A stretch of 64,000 nucleotides of DNA, taken from assembly GCA_015039365.1 (NCBI GenBank), contig WION01000085.1, positions 62,001-126,000 on the forward strand, in the 5' to 3' direction. The notes below the pieces were generated by a model, which was not told where the DNA came from, did not search any database, and saw nothing but the letters and a program-made list of their open reading frames with translations. Positions 33,350-44,801 of the stretch are shown piece by piece; position 1 is the stretch's first letter, and each line of letters opens with the position of its first letter. Source of the stretch: Amanita rubescens (Eukaryota > Basidiomycota > Agaricomycetes > Agaricales > Amanitaceae). The translations under genes were made by a program, and so were the position numbers.

Positions 33350-35828
33350 CTACGCGTTGGGTAAGTATGGCACGCCAAATATACCCTCTTCCTTCGCCTT
33401 GATCTCTGGAGAAAGAAAAAATCGAAACGTCAAACACTCTCCCAATGAATACTGTGATGTCCTACTCACGCATTGCGAGATGTTTAGAATAATACCGAGC
33501 TTGGGCAAGGCTTCCTATAGGCAATATTATTATCGTGAAACCTTCCCGAAAGAGCGATACTCACCCATCATGTACCACAGATTGGGAAGGCCAATTTCGC
33601 GCCAAGTACCCCGGATCTCTCCCTCCTCGTTCAAACCCCAAACAGGCGTGCATTTATCGGCGATTTCGTCTCCACAGATGATGCGTATTCCATCTAGCGG
33701 TTCACCCAATCTAATACGAAGAAGTAAGATACCAGTTGAACATTGAATCGCAGCTTCAATAGAGAAACGGACCCAGTGCAGAAGACGACCACATCTGCTT
33801 GTAATTCGCTACCATTTTCAAAGATCAAACCGTTCTCTGAGAATGCCTTGATCTGGCTGTCGTTCTTGAGTTTGATTTTGCCATCGATAATTAACTGGCT
33901 TGCACCGGTATCTGCGACCTTGGGCATGAGGCCAGCGTGTCTTTCAGGAAAACCAGAGCATACCCCAATAATAACCTCCACCTTTTGCCCACGCCAAAAG
34001 CATAGGACCCGAAAGGTCTTTGTAACCTCTGTTCAACCTGAATCCTCGTTTTTGGAGTCCTTCAAGGAGTTCCCTGTACGTATCGAGTTTTACGTTGGGT
34101 ATGATGGATATAAAACATCTTATTACTTACTTGTCTGCCTCTGCTATTTCAATCCTCGTTCGATAACCATAGCCCTCCATGAAGTGATTTGAATAAGAAG
34201 CACTGATCCTATCAGCGATCTCGGTAGGAAATACGCTATCCTCCGCATACAATCCTAAAAAGCGACCCTTTCAGTGTCTTTTTCTTTGCAGCACTCATAT
34301 AATCACCTCCATTTAAGATTTTCATACCATGCTTGACGCTCATGATGTAGGTCGAACCCCTCTGGTACATCGTCACGTCTATAATGGCAATGAAATCAAG
34401 GGTGGTCATCTTAATAATAAATCACTGACCAACACCGTGGTTGTAGTAATCCTCGCAAATATCATGAGCTTGGATACATCACATCAATTTGGTTGCGGCC
34501 TTCAGATTTGACTCACTCACCCGAAGTACAAGCTCCGACGACAACAACCTTTTTTCCGACATGATTTGTGGCTTTCTCATGCTGATGAGAGTGAAGAATT
34601 TGCCCTTTGAACTTGTCCTGCGTGGTGAACACGATTTAGCGAGGTCCGAGGAGGCAAAGCACAAATGTACCATTCCGGAATACTGGGGCATGAAAGGTGC
34701 GCCGCCTTTGAACCCGAGGGCAAAAATTAAGTGTCTGACGACAAATATACGTGTTGAACCATCTCCTTTTTGTACCATAACGTGCCACATATTATTTGAA
34801 TCTTGACTTGCTTTGACGACTTTCGATGAAGTCCAGTAGTTTAACTCCAATGTATCCGCGTAGTTCTCAAGCCAATTCGCCAGCTGGTTACGATCAAAAA
34901 ACAAATGCATACCCGCGGACTCTCGAACACACCTTTTGTGCAGGTGAGTACACAGGCCATGTCGATGGGAAACTAATAAAATCGAGGCGATCTAGATATA
35001 TATCGTTGTAGTAAAATGATACGTACGGTAAATATGCCATATGGTCCAGCCCTGTGATCAACATATTGAACACAGGGATGGGATGCAATACAAGGCGAAA
35101 TACTCACAGACTTGATCGTGTACGGAAAGCGCCTCGTAACGCTTTCTCCAATTATCCCCAATCCTTTCATTTTTCTCAATTATCAGGGAATCAATCCCGA
35201 GGTACTTGAGTCTGGCGGAGATTTCAAGACCACAATGTCCGCCTCCGATGATAAGGGCGGTAGGATTACGGTCAGCGTAGAGTCGTTCCTGCGCACGAGC
35301 AGCGCCCCAGTTGCCTCGCAATGTTTCCGACTCTCTGAGGTGTCCAATCTTCTCAGGGAAACCTTTCAAATCATCCAAAGCAGTTAGGATGGTATGTGCC
35401 TTCCATTTTCCGTCGGCCTGGGGTACCAGCCGAACAACACCAGAGCAAAGACCAACTGTGGTCTCAAATTCGAATAGAGCCTGGATCCAAGCGAGGTCAG
35501 GGAATGGTCGTTGAAGCTCTGCATATGAGGGATTCTTAAGTTTGAAGCTCTTCACTTCCGCCAGTGCCAAACGATCCTCGAGAAACTGTCCAATTTGGGG
35601 GGTACCTATAAAGGTACGGATGGACCACGTCAAAGCGAGGACATCCCGCCAATAGGCGCCTTCCACTATAATGTTGATAAGATTGTTCACATCTCCAGAT
35701 TCGCAGAAACACTTGAAGAGCTGGAACCACTCCTTGATAGTTTGGTCCACGTCAAGGTCGCATGGTATGTCTGCACCGAGTTTGTCGAGAACGGGGAGAA
35801 CTGATTCAACAGGGTGAGTGATAGGCAT
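33350..35828 (-). CDS. Flavin-containing monooxygenase-like oxidoreductase
   Basis: FAD/NADPH-dependent oxygenase of the fungal FMO/Baeyer-Villiger-like group. ATG 35828 (MPITHPVESVLPVLDKLG) starts an N-terminal region that resembles an NTF2-like fold, as in similar fungal enzymes. FAD-binding motif ALIIGGGHCGLEISARLKYL with IIEKNERIGDNWRKRYEALS; then AYLPFPSTWPVYSPAQKLAN, LIFALGFKGGAPFMPQYSGM, NADP-binding KKVVVVGACTSAHDICEDYY, PMLLAWAKGGGYYWDTGASQ, DVVVFCTG and LPNLWYMMGNLALARYYSKH, ending FGVPYLPNA at stop 33350. Introns are canonical and the frame is intact. Divergent from ABHD11, with about 140 bases between the ATGs. Substrate unknown. Confidence 0.85.
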
Positions 35829-35971
35829 TCTTTAGGGTGGGTTGGAACATACGCGCCAAGCTAACCTGGCCATATATCTTGCGTTTAACCGACTCAAACC
35901 CAGGGTACCAGCGTCATGGTCTAAAATAGGCCGGTTGCCTAAAATGGAAAACCTCAAGTCGACATTTCACC

Positions 35972-37182
35972 ATGGCCGTTGCAATTGCTCGCCGAACGCT
36001 GCATTCTTGGCATAGTGCAAACCTACGCGCGTGCCGACGATACTCCTCAACACTCTCGACAGCGACCAAAGGCATAATTCCAGTTGACCTGGATTATACT
36101 CTACAAGTCCCGCCGGATGGCAACAAAACAGAAAAGCCGTTGGTAATTTTACACGGGCTCTTGTGAGTTGTTCGTGCGCCTGTGTCCCGGACCTATCCTA
36201 ATATTTACTTAGCGGTTCGAAGCGTAACTGGAATTCGTTAACCAAGGCATTCATGTCCGATCTGAAGCTACCCGTCTATGCGCTTGATCTCAGAAACCAC
36301 GGCTCCTCGCCTCACATTGCGCCCATGACCTACGAACACATGGCGGCGGACGTGTTGCATTTCTTTGCAAAGCATAAATTGAATGATGTATCTCTGTTAG
36401 GTCACTCTATGTAAGTCGCGCTTCTCGACCTTTCCCTCCGCCCTCACGTACTTATAGTTGATGGATTCACCAAGGGGCGGAAAAGTTGCCATGTCCGTAG
36501 CTCTAAGTCTTGCGTCGCCTGGCTCGGATCAAAGAACCGCCCTCTCGAATCTTATCGTGGTCGATATTGCCCCCGTCCGAGCCGCGCTTTCCGAGGATTT
36601 TGTGCAATATACCCATATCATGTTTAAAATCGAACAAATGGGTCTTAAGACTCGCGTAGAAGCGTCAAAAGTATTGGAAGCATACGAAAAGGCATCTTCA
36701 GTTTACCAATATCTATTGATTTGTCGCTAACATGTGCCTACAGGACGTAAGCGTGCGACAGTTCTTACTGACGAACCTTATTGTTCCTCCTGCATCGTCG
36801 CCCGATAAACTTAGGTTCCAGATTCCGCTATCAATTCTGAAAGACTCGATCTCGGCACTTGGTTCATTTCCGTATGAACCAAGCGAGCGTTCTTGGGCTG
36901 GAAGAACTCTTGTTTTGAAAGGTGCTAAGAGCAAGTGAGTCACATCTCTTTCGTTTCAACATGCCTACTCACTGCCATGAAGATACATCAATAGACACAA
37001 TATTCCCCTGTTAAAATCGTTTTTCCCCAACGCTCAATTAGCGGAACTTGAAACCGGTCACTGGGGTAAACCTGCTCAACTGTAGTTGGAATTATCTGAC
37101 GTTCCGCACAGTGCACGCAGAGAAACCTCACGAATTCAAACGGCTTGTCGTAGATTCTATCCGGGGAAACGATGGCCAATAG
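35972..37182 (+). CDS. ABHD11/IMO32-like mitochondrial alpha/beta hydrolase
   Basis: Serine hydrolase of the ABHD11 family, which protects lipoylated 2-oxoacid dehydrogenases in mitochondria in animals. MAVAIARRTLHSWHSANLRA is Arg-rich and lacks acidic residues, a plausible mitochondrial presequence. Family blocks: KPLVILHGLLGSKRNW (oxyanion region), LPVYALDLRNHGSSPHI, the nucleophile elbow SLLGHSMGGKVAMSVAL (split by an intron after HSM), LIVVDIAPVRAAL, GRTLVLKGAKSKYI, and VHAEKPHEFKRLV with the catalytic His. Stop 37180-37182. Introns are canonical, frame intact. Head to head with the FMO gene; the pair was later partly duplicated at 39.4-40.4 kb. Confidence 0.88.
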
Positions 37183-37839
37183 ACGGTCCGTGCTATACAA
37201 TAGATTTTCAGGTATGAACGTACCATGGCCAGCAAAGAGAAGGGACGAGGATTAATGGCTTCCCTTCTTAATTCAGTGATACATTACTAGACCACAAGTC
37301 GCACCTAATCCAGAAAACAATTATGTGATTAGAGTAACAGGATTTCCGTGTGCTTGCCTTAGTATGCTCAGACAGAGATGAGAGAATCAGTGGGTAAAGT
37401 AAAACGAATCAAGGACTTGCTCATCCCGTATTAGTTTGCTCCATGGCGTGGGCATCAGATGAATTAGGCGAAAGGAGATTCGACGAGGACTCGGGACAAA
37501 AGGGGTCGCCGAGGGTCCAGCGCGTTGCTCCCTACCTGAGGGTGATGAGTAGGCATACGAGTAACGGCTATCATGCGTTGACAATAGGACCCCCAAGACG
37601 TCGCGTGTTGAAGGCGTTTCGGTAACTGTTAGCGGGGAAGTAAGGCCCCAAGCGAACGTTTGCCATGCATCAAGTCCTGTTTATAACCTAGCTAGCTCCG
37701 GAACGGATTCGAGAGCCCTTTGCACAACGATAGCTTTCGGCCATTGCATAGTCATAAGGTTATGATACCATCAAATTCGATACAGAAGTTACAAGTGATA
37801 GCAATAATCAACAGTTCGTTACAATTCTGGATATTATCA
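37183..37839. other. Convergent intergenic region
   Basis: About 650 bases between ABHD11 (plus) and GST (minus). Open frames here show no conserved sequence. AT-rich stretch 37740-37840 probably carries the GST 3' end. Confidence 0.35.
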
Positions 37840-38642
37840 TCAATAACTGAGTGTCGACTTCACTCCATCTTCGACCGCCTTCCACGAATCACGGTTTCTA
37901 ATTTCATTGAACCACCTAGAATGATTTTTAGTACTACTTCACGAAAAAAACATCGAGCGCACCTCTTGACATTAGGCCTGCTTTCGATCAAGTCGCCATG
38001 ACCGCCCTGGTAAACTTTGACACCATAAGGAAGGTGGAAGAGGTCAGCGAGCGAGAACTCGTCGCCTGCAATATACTTCTGTTTGCTCAAAATCTTTTCG
38101 TAGACATCGAGCCTACCGCCAAGGGCAGTGATGTGCTTCGTAACCTGCGCCTCGTCAATTTCCAAACCTCTCCATCTGCAGGGTGCAATCAGTCACTTGT
38201 ACCGAAGGAATGTAATATGGGTGCATACTTCTTAACGACCTTCTCAAAAGCAATTCCGGATGCATGGGGATCCCAATTGGAGGCTTCGACGGAAACGGCC
38301 TGCTCGACGAGAGCCTTCTTCTGGAGATCTTCGGGGTAGAGTTGTGTGCCCTGGTTGGCATATTTGATGGCGATGTAGCGACCGATGGCACGACTTTCGT
38401 AAAGGATGAAACCATCGTCCTAGAGAAGGATGTCGGGACTGGGCACACGTCGAATGGTATGCACGTACCTCGAGGACGGGGGCCTGGCCAAACGGCTGCA
38501 TCTTCAGGTAAGTTTCAGATTTGTGCTCACCCTTGGACCAGTCGAGGTTGACAAGCTCGAAGGGGACTTTCTTCTCAATGAGAACAGTCGCTACACGTTG
38601 AGTGCAGGTGGAGACGGCGAAGCCGTGGAGTCTCAAGACCAT
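37840..38642 (-). CDS. Glutathione S-transferase, phi-like
   Basis: Conjugates glutathione to electrophiles; cytosolic. ATG 38642: MVLRLHGFAVSTCTQRVATV, with the Ser-Thr-Cys active-site area of fungal phi-type GSTs. Then PFELVNLDWSKGEHKSE, KMQPFGQAPVLE (cis-Pro), DDGFILYESRAIGRYIAIKY (ESRAI glutathione-binding), the C-terminal helical domain with GGRLDVYEKILSKQKYIAGD and FSLADLFHLPYG, and RPNVKRWFNEIRNRDSWKAV, ending STLSY at stop 37840. Exons include 38642-38469; introns GT-AG. Length near 220 residues is normal. Frame intact. Upstream alternative ATG at 38681 is less likely. Confidence 0.88.
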
Positions 38643-39364
38643 GGCTAGTAGTGTGTTGGGGCGGGAGACGCTGCTCTTCAACGACTTTGCGGGGTCCTTT
38701 TATCATTTTCAGGAGTGGGCCTTTCGGGTGTCGGGTGCATACGCCATCAAGGTGTTGGCGTGCTTAGGATGTAAGATCGTAATGCGTATTTGAGATTGCG
38801 GTGGCGTTGTGGCTGGAGATGATTCAGCATACACTCAAACCGATAGTCATACCATGATCCCCATCACGTCAGGCGATACCTCGTATCAGGGTCTCAGTTC
38901 CAAGAATGGTTTGATTGAGGAGAATGTGTTGGGTTTGAGAAAGTAATCTGTCAGCGCTTACTCAGACTCTCTCCTGCAGAGCCAAGAGACATACTGCGCA
39001 GGGCAAAATGGGAGATCTCGTCATGCAAATTACGTGCAACACTTGCCGCCTACTGTAGGCGGTATGATTGCTTGATGAACCATACTCAACCCATCATATC
39101 GACATATCGACGAACGTACGGGTCATTTCCCACCCCCCCACTGCCGAGCGTGATCCCCAACCGCGCCGCGCTCTTCGAGACTCGCGCGAGGAAAAAAGCA
39201 AGCAGCAGGAGGGAGGGCTGTATCAACTTTGCAGAGGGGCAGGGCCGTACAGGACGTGTGATGGCCCTGGTGAGTATATCCGTTTGAGGAAGGCTGCCGT
39301 CCCCATTGCGTCACGCCTGGCCGTGGCATCGTGTATTTCAACTGGTCACATCGCTTACACTCTT
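38643..39364. other. Intergenic region upstream of GST
   Basis: About 720 bases, presumably the GST promoter. C run at 39132-39138. Open frames here show no conserved residues. It separates the intact FMO-ABHD11-GST block from the decayed duplicate. Confidence 0.35.
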
Positions 39365-40045
39365 CTACTTCGGTTCGAAACCCAGACAGGTTATCAGCAA
39401 CTTCGTCCTCACGGATGCCGCGAATTCCGTGGTTCACCAATTCTATTTAAGAAAAATTGTTAGCCCACGTTAAACTTTAAATAAAAGCACGGAGAAACAT
39501 ACACAGTACAGAAGACGTCCACGTCTGCTTGCAATTCTCTACCATTCTCGAATAGCAAACCAGTCTCTGAAAGATTTGATCAGGCAGCCGTTCTTGATTT
39601 TGATCTTGTCATCGATGATCAGCTGGCTTGCTCCGTTATCTGCAAAAATCAGCCATGGGGTACCTTGCTTGTCTGCATCTGGTAGTCAGCAATGCCTAAG
39701 GAGGCGCAAGGATAAAACGTCACCATTCCCGGATATTGCGGCATGTAAGGTGCACCGCCTCGGAATCCCATGGCAAAGATCAGGTGTTTGACAACAGATA
39801 CGTGTGTTGAACCATATCTCCTTCATGTACAGTAACATGCCACTTTTTTTTTCGCGTTCTGGGTTGCTTTAACGCTTTTCGACGAAGTCCAGTAGTTCAA
39901 CTCCATAACGTCTGCGTAGTTCTCGAGCCAATTTGTTAACTGCCAATACGATCAGCCGAACCATAGCATTTCAGAATCATACGCACTGTTTGTGCAGGTG
40001 GGTACACCGGTCCATGTCGTTGGGAAGTTATTCAGACGTATATTG
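39365..40045 (-). pseudogene. Truncated flavin monooxygenase copy
   Basis: Nucleotide similarity to the intact FMO gene on the same strand. The 39500-39650 stretch matches 33780-33920 (GTACAGAAGACG, GATCAGCTGGCTTGC versus GTGCAGAAGACG, AATTAACTGGCTTGC), and 39710-39950 matches 34660-34880 (GTCCAGTAGTTCAACTCCA at 39887 versus GTCCAGTAGTTTAACTCCA at 34831). The part equal to 33930-34650 is missing, as is the N-terminal half. Stops and frame breaks are frequent. Non-functional. Confidence 0.75.
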
Positions 40046-40194
40046 TTGCTGTACAATTACATAGAGGGAAGAGTTATTGACCTGGGCGAGATGCTTGTCA
40101 CTAAATGTTGAAAGTTGGGACTGAAGGGTGAATAACTAGCCCTCACTCTTTCCATCCAACACCATCTGGTTTATCGTTTGAGGCCCGGGCATCC

Positions 40195-40400
40195 ATATAC
40201 CATTTGAAAACCTCTTTTTTCCCGACGCTTGACTAGGGAACTCGAAGCTAGTCACTGGTATAAACTTGTTTGATTGGATCATTGTAGATATTGTTATTAC
40301 CTGACGTTGCGGCCCGCGCAGTGCGCACAGAGAAATCGTCATCTGGGAAGAGCGCAATGGACAATAGAACCCGCAACCAAACCACTGGATGCGAGAGCGA
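40195..40400 (+). pseudogene. ABHD11 3'-end copy
   Basis: Similar to 37018-37190 of the intact ABHD11 gene: TTTCCCGACGCTTGAC / TTTCCCCAACGCTCAA, then CACTGGTATAAACTTG / CACTGGGGTAAACCTG at the last intron donor, ACCTGACGTTGC / ATCTGACGTTCC, GTGCGCACAGAGAAA / GTGCACGCAGAGAAA and GGACAATAGA / GGCCAATAGA at the stop. Only the last two exons are present, and frameshifted. Order and strand relative to the FMO remnant match the parent pair. Confidence 0.72.
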
Positions 40401-40839
40401 TGGTCCACGCTATACCGCAAATTATGTGCTCACGATGGAAAACCAGTTCTGAATATACATGTAAGAGGGAGACAAGGTTTGGAAGCTTCCAAATTCGGTG
40501 ACTTTCGTACTTTAGGCCAATTGTCCCGTCTCCCAGAAAACGTTGCTCTTTCAGAACCCTCAGCCTAACAATGTCGCCCGGCACGCCATAGTGTGACTGC
40601 CACTCTCCGAAATTACGAGCTGTCCAGATCAGTAGCGCTGCAGTGCACTAGGATTTAGGAATGGGCTGCGCAAAGCTCGGGTTCACAACAATTTATACGA
40701 TTGCCAATAGACCACAGTAAAGTGTAAGTGAGATAGAAGCACGATCGAGTCATCGCAGTGCGCACTACTAGTATGGGAAGCTTAGCTGTTACGCCGATTT
40801 AAATGGCGTGTGAACTCGGCCCGTTCCCAACCAACCAAC
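40401..40839. other. Intergenic region upstream of TSC13
   Basis: Roughly 440 bases. A minus-strand open frame (MPGDIVRLRVLKEQRFLGDG, 40584) looks protein-like but has no family or intron support. Presumed TSC13 promoter. Confidence 0.3.
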
Positions 40840-42227
40840 ATGGTGTCTTTGACAATATCGCCTGTTTCCAGACCTCCCTCAGTGGCGAAAGGTCTACCCA
40901 TCACCATCGATATATCAAAGGATGCTACAGTGGTCGATGTCAAGCAAGAAATCGCGAAGCGCTTTAACCAGGTTCGTGTTGCTTGGATGTTCACATGTTT
41001 GCCGCGTGGCCATCCCACTACTGTGTTCGCATTATCGCTCACACTCTTCTGCATACTTAGTTTCCTCCCTCTCGTCAAAAACTCAGCGTAAAAGATGCCA
41101 AGAAAGCGCTTGATGACGATGAAAGGTTGATTCACATACTGGGCGAAAAGATCCAGAGCGGCGAACTCTTTGTGAAGGATTTGGGACCCCAGGTTGCCTG
41201 GCAGATAGTCTTCCTGGTTGAATACGTGCGTACATATCGTCTTTGGCATGTTGGTGATGTCCTAAAACCATGTACCAGTTCGGACCCTTGGTCATTCATC
41301 CATTGTTCTACTACTACCCGAAACATTTGTACGGACTAGACGTGCAGCATAGTACTCTGCAAAAGTGAGTCAAACATATAACAGCGGATGTGCTTATTTT
41401 CTAATATGCCATATCTAGGTATGCTTACGCTTTTGTTCTTCTGCACTTCCTCAAGCGCGAATTCGAGACGCTGTTGTAAGCTGTGATTCTATCAGTGAAC
41501 GTACAGAGCTAACGCTGTGGATAGCGTCCATCGGTTTTCTCATGCTACAATGCCTCTCGGGAACATCTTGAAGAAGTACGCATAGTTCGTCATGTCCTAC
41601 ATCATGTGATAATAATGCGTCCTCGTAGTTCTTCGCACTACTATCTGCTCAGCGGCAAGTCTGACTACTCAACAGCTAATCCGACTTATTAACATGACAG
41701 CACAGGTGTCCTTCTCGCATATGACTTGTACAGGCCATTGCGCTCTGTCTCGTACATCCAAGGAACGATCCGGGACAATGATACATTTCTACTAATCTGC
41801 GCTGGCGTCTGGGCTGTAAGTAGTCCGATTACCTGTGGTCTCGCCTATCCCCTAACACGATATTTAGTTCGCTGAGCTGTCAAATCTCCACACGCACCTG
41901 ACCCTCCGGTCACTCCGTCCCTCAGGTACCCGAAAGCGCGCAATACCCCACGGATACGGCTTTTCATTCCTCTCTTGTCCGAATTATTTCTTTGAGGCTA
42001 TCGCTTGGATTGCTTTAACCGTTATGACAGGTAGCCTTGCTGGTACGTCTACGCCACGTCGCGTCGATGATAAGCGCACTGATCACCATCTTACAGCTGC
42101 CATCTTTACTGTTGTATCTATTTCACAAATGTCGATCTGGGCCGTCAAGAAGCATCAAAACTACAAAAAGGAGTTTGGAAAGGACTATCCGAAAGGTAGA
42201 TACGCTATGATCCCATTCGTTGTATAG
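40840..42227 (+). CDS. TSC13: Very-long-chain enoyl-CoA reductase TSC13/TECR
   Basis: ER membrane enzyme that performs the last step of fatty-acid elongation (trans-2-enoyl-CoA to acyl-CoA). Starts MVSLTISPVSRPPSVAKG with a ubiquitin-like N-terminal domain (ATVVDVKQEIAKRFNQ, then RQKLSVKDAKKALDDDERLI). Membrane part: FGPLVIHPLFYYYPKHLYG, KYAYAFVLLHFLKREFETL, VHRFSHATMPLGNILKNSSH (conserved RFSxATMPxxN), HTHLTLRSLRPSGTRKRAIP, HGYGFSFLSCPNYFFEAIAW (steroid 5-alpha-reductase-type signature) and the end KKHQNYKKEFGKDYPKGRYA at stop 42225-42227. About nine GT-AG introns, frame intact. Normal length. Confidence 0.92.
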
Positions 42228-42407
42228 TCACGGTACTGTGAACATGACTCCTTTGCTTTTGGCCACTCCATGCTATAGGGGCGTTTTAAGTTCATAACCA
42301 TATCCGTGATCGAGGTTTGCCGCAATCATGACAAGTGACATCATGACAATACCAGTCAGTAACGGAGTGATAAATACAAACTGGGATAGGAGTGTAAACG
42401 CGTAGAA

Positions 42408-42414
42408 TATAAAA
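42408..42414 (+). promoter_or_regulatory. TATA box of the secreted Cys-rich protein gene
   Basis: TATAAAA 47 bases upstream of the ATG at 42461, followed by a short pyrimidine-rich leader. Placement fits a strongly expressed secreted-protein gene. Confidence 0.5.
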
Positions 42415-42460
42415 GGCTATGTCAGCCGACGAACCATCTTCCTATCACTTGCACAACATC

Positions 42461-43361
42461 ATGAACCGTTTATTCCAATATGCCTTGTTCGCAATCGCGT
42501 TCAGCTTCATACCATCTGGAGTGCTATCCTTCGCCAGCCTCTGATTCCGACATACAGCCTAGAGCCGGACAACCGGTGGACAACATCGTCTACGTCACCA
42601 ACGCCAATAAATTCTGGTTCGTCCCTCGTGTGCTAATTGTTCGCCCTTTGAGCTCCATCTGATGATCCGTGATATCTTTCTACAGCATGATTATGCCACG
42701 GTTTGACATTTTCCATTCACATGGAAAAAGGATAGTTCTCCCTGACGTCATTTATTACACAGTCAGCCGCACACCGACATTGGCGTCAGCGAGCAGCCCG
42801 GTGGGACGAAGACATATTGTTCGCCAGCTGGAAGATATTCGTCCCAACAGGGCCAACTTGCCTGCTGATTTCTGGAGCAATGTCGAGTTTAAGAGTGGCC
42901 GTAGCAGCACCGGTGGACGATATGCACAACGTGAGATTGGACTAAACAGTTGATGATCCCGGCTGAAAACTGACATGTTCCGAAAGTGACGGGTTGCATC
43001 CGGCCCGGGCATCTGAGCAGGTTGAATGTCAATGATGTAGGTGGCCAGTATGATTCGAGCGGTGGTCTAGGAGGCCGCGGTAATCCGCGAGATAGCGTGT
43101 GCCTGGGGTAAGCGTACACCTGGACTGTGAATTTCACCCTGTTACTGACAGCTGGCTTTCAAGGTATAACCATTACGTTGAGTTGGTGGAACCTGCAGGG
43201 CCACGCGCGTGCATCAAGTGTTGCGACGATCCAAGGGATTGTCCAGTGAACAAAGGTAAGATCGTCTCCTATCGCAGCGACAAGCATAGTGACATTCTTC
43301 CCAGTGTTCAGATACGCAAGGTTGCCCTCAAGTCATAAAAGGGAACTACTTTGACTGCTGA
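42461..43361 (+). CDS. Small secreted Cys-rich protein (basidiomycete-specific type)
   Basis: Signal peptide MNRLFQYALFAIAFSFIPSG, then mature sequence SPASDSDIQPRAGQPVDNIV, NKFCMIMPR, HTDIGVSEQPGGTKTYCSPA, DFWSNVEFKSG, LTGCIRPGHLSRLNVNDVGG, YNHYVELVEPAGPRACIKCC, DDPRDCPVNKD and TQGCPQVIKGNYFDC, ending TGA 43359-43361. About eight Cys residues fit four disulfides. From memory, the EPAGPRACIKCCDDP and NYFDC blocks recur in secreted proteins across mushroom-forming fungi with no assigned function. Introns GT-AG, with an intron acceptor AG at 43295-43300. Two frame slips: CC at 42528-42529, right after the signal peptide, and near 42855-42861. These look like sequence errors in an otherwise well-conserved gene. 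Confidence 0.7.
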
Positions 43362-43511
43362 TTGATCGGCTGGTTGAGCGGGATCTTAGTGATTGGACTT
43401 TATTGCATGACTGGACGATGTGCTTCTTGTACAACACAATAATGGACTTTATGACCCTTAATCAGACTCGAGTACGATAAGCCTTAAGAAGCAACCCACC
43501 TGTTGTTCGCG

Positions 43512-44757
43512 TTATGGTATACTATAAGCCAGCCAAGCATCTACTGTCCGTTCACTACCTCCTACCCAGTGACTAATCATACTTGACACGAGAGTTTTGA
43601 ATGCCCAGCCCACGATGACAACTAGTGTCGTCAGCAACGGGTGTGCATCCAGAATCACTAGTTGAGCATTTAGCCAGGTCCAGGTAAAGAAAATAAATGC
43701 AGACCTCTCAATCCAAAGCCAGCCGACATGCCTCCAACAATGTTTCGAATGAACCACTCCTTGTCGATCTTATCATCATCCAAGGCGATGAACGCACGTC
43801 GCGCGTACTCATTCCATGTTGCATTTGACAACGTAAAAGAAGGGGGAGGTATAAAAACCGTCGAGGGTCTCCATATCGTCAATAAATATAACAAGAATAG
43901 CTTGGTAAGAGACGAGTAGAACAGGGTGAGTGGGATGAGTGATAACCTAATGAAAGTGGGTAAGGTCCTCAGAGGATTCAGCAAAGGCTACTGACCGGAA
44001 TTCGCGTCTGATGTCCGACGGGGCAGGCTTGGCCTTTGGATAGGGGATAACGCTCAATAATGCCAGAGTGATGTGGCACATGAGACCAACGCCAGAGTGA
44101 AATGCGATAGTCTCTGAGATGGGGTTGAGCGGGTAGAAGACGATTTTGAATGTGCCTTTTACCTGCGACGCAACCAAGTAGGACTCTTACAGAATGAGTG
44201 AAGAGGTCGAGGGTCCAAGGAGATCCAGCCAAAGGTGGATTTGGGTCTATGTATGGGGTGTCAGAATAATCGCGACAGCAGGATTCATTTCAAACGTACT
44301 TAAATGACACCATCTGATATCTATGCCACGTCAGAAACGCGCATATAAGCAGGAAAAGAAAAAAAGACTCACAAGCATCGAGGAATATGAGGACAACTCC
44401 CAATTTGAACACCCAAATCCACCTTCTCTGATAGCAGAGTCACAAAATGAAAAGCGAGGCGAGTTAGATGAGGGTGCTAACCTTTTCTCTATTGTCCTGT
44501 CTGGGGCTAATAGGGAGAGTGTCTTTGCCGTCATTGGTAGCTTTCCTGGGTTCTGAACCGCGGTTGTACAAGAGATGCCTATACACACCGCGTTTGAGGA
44601 GAATAAGGTCGAGCAGTAGGGTGAGAGAGTCATGCTCGACGTAGGGATCTACAAATGCGTGGCATTTGACACATTCTTCCAACCTGAGATTATACGCGGA
44701 TTCGTAGACGGTATAAATAAAAGGCGCGTAGTTGGTGCAGGTCGTGCAAATTGGCAT
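43512..44757 (-). CDS. ARV1: ARV1-domain sterol/GPI homeostasis protein
   Basis: ER membrane protein for sterol trafficking and GPI-intermediate flipping. ATG 44757: MPICTTCTNYAPFIYTVYES, AYNLRLEECVKCHAFVDPYV gives the CxxC...CxxC zinc-binding ARV1 homology domain, followed by SLTLLLDLILLKRGVYRHLL and YNRGSEPRK. After introns: RRWIWVFKLGVVLIFLDAYI, SPWTLDLFTHS, VKGTFKIVFYPLNPISETIA, GLMCHITLALLSVIPYPKAK, RLSLIPLTLFYSSLTKLFLL, KEWFIRNIVGGMSAGFGLR and a last helix VILDAHPLLTTLVVIVGWAF. Frame slip near 43703-43712, where GFGLR and the following SAFIFFTWTWLNAQ lie in different frames. Stop 43512. Other joins are clean GT-AG. Confidence 0.88.
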
Positions 44758-44801
44758 ACTGAGAAAAGTCACTAAATAACTACAAAGTAACAAACATAAC
44801 A

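Noticed and set aside
39364..39382. B-box-like GGTTCGAAACC as a tRNA gene
   Set aside because: No A box or arms around it; it lies at the edge of the monooxygenase remnant.
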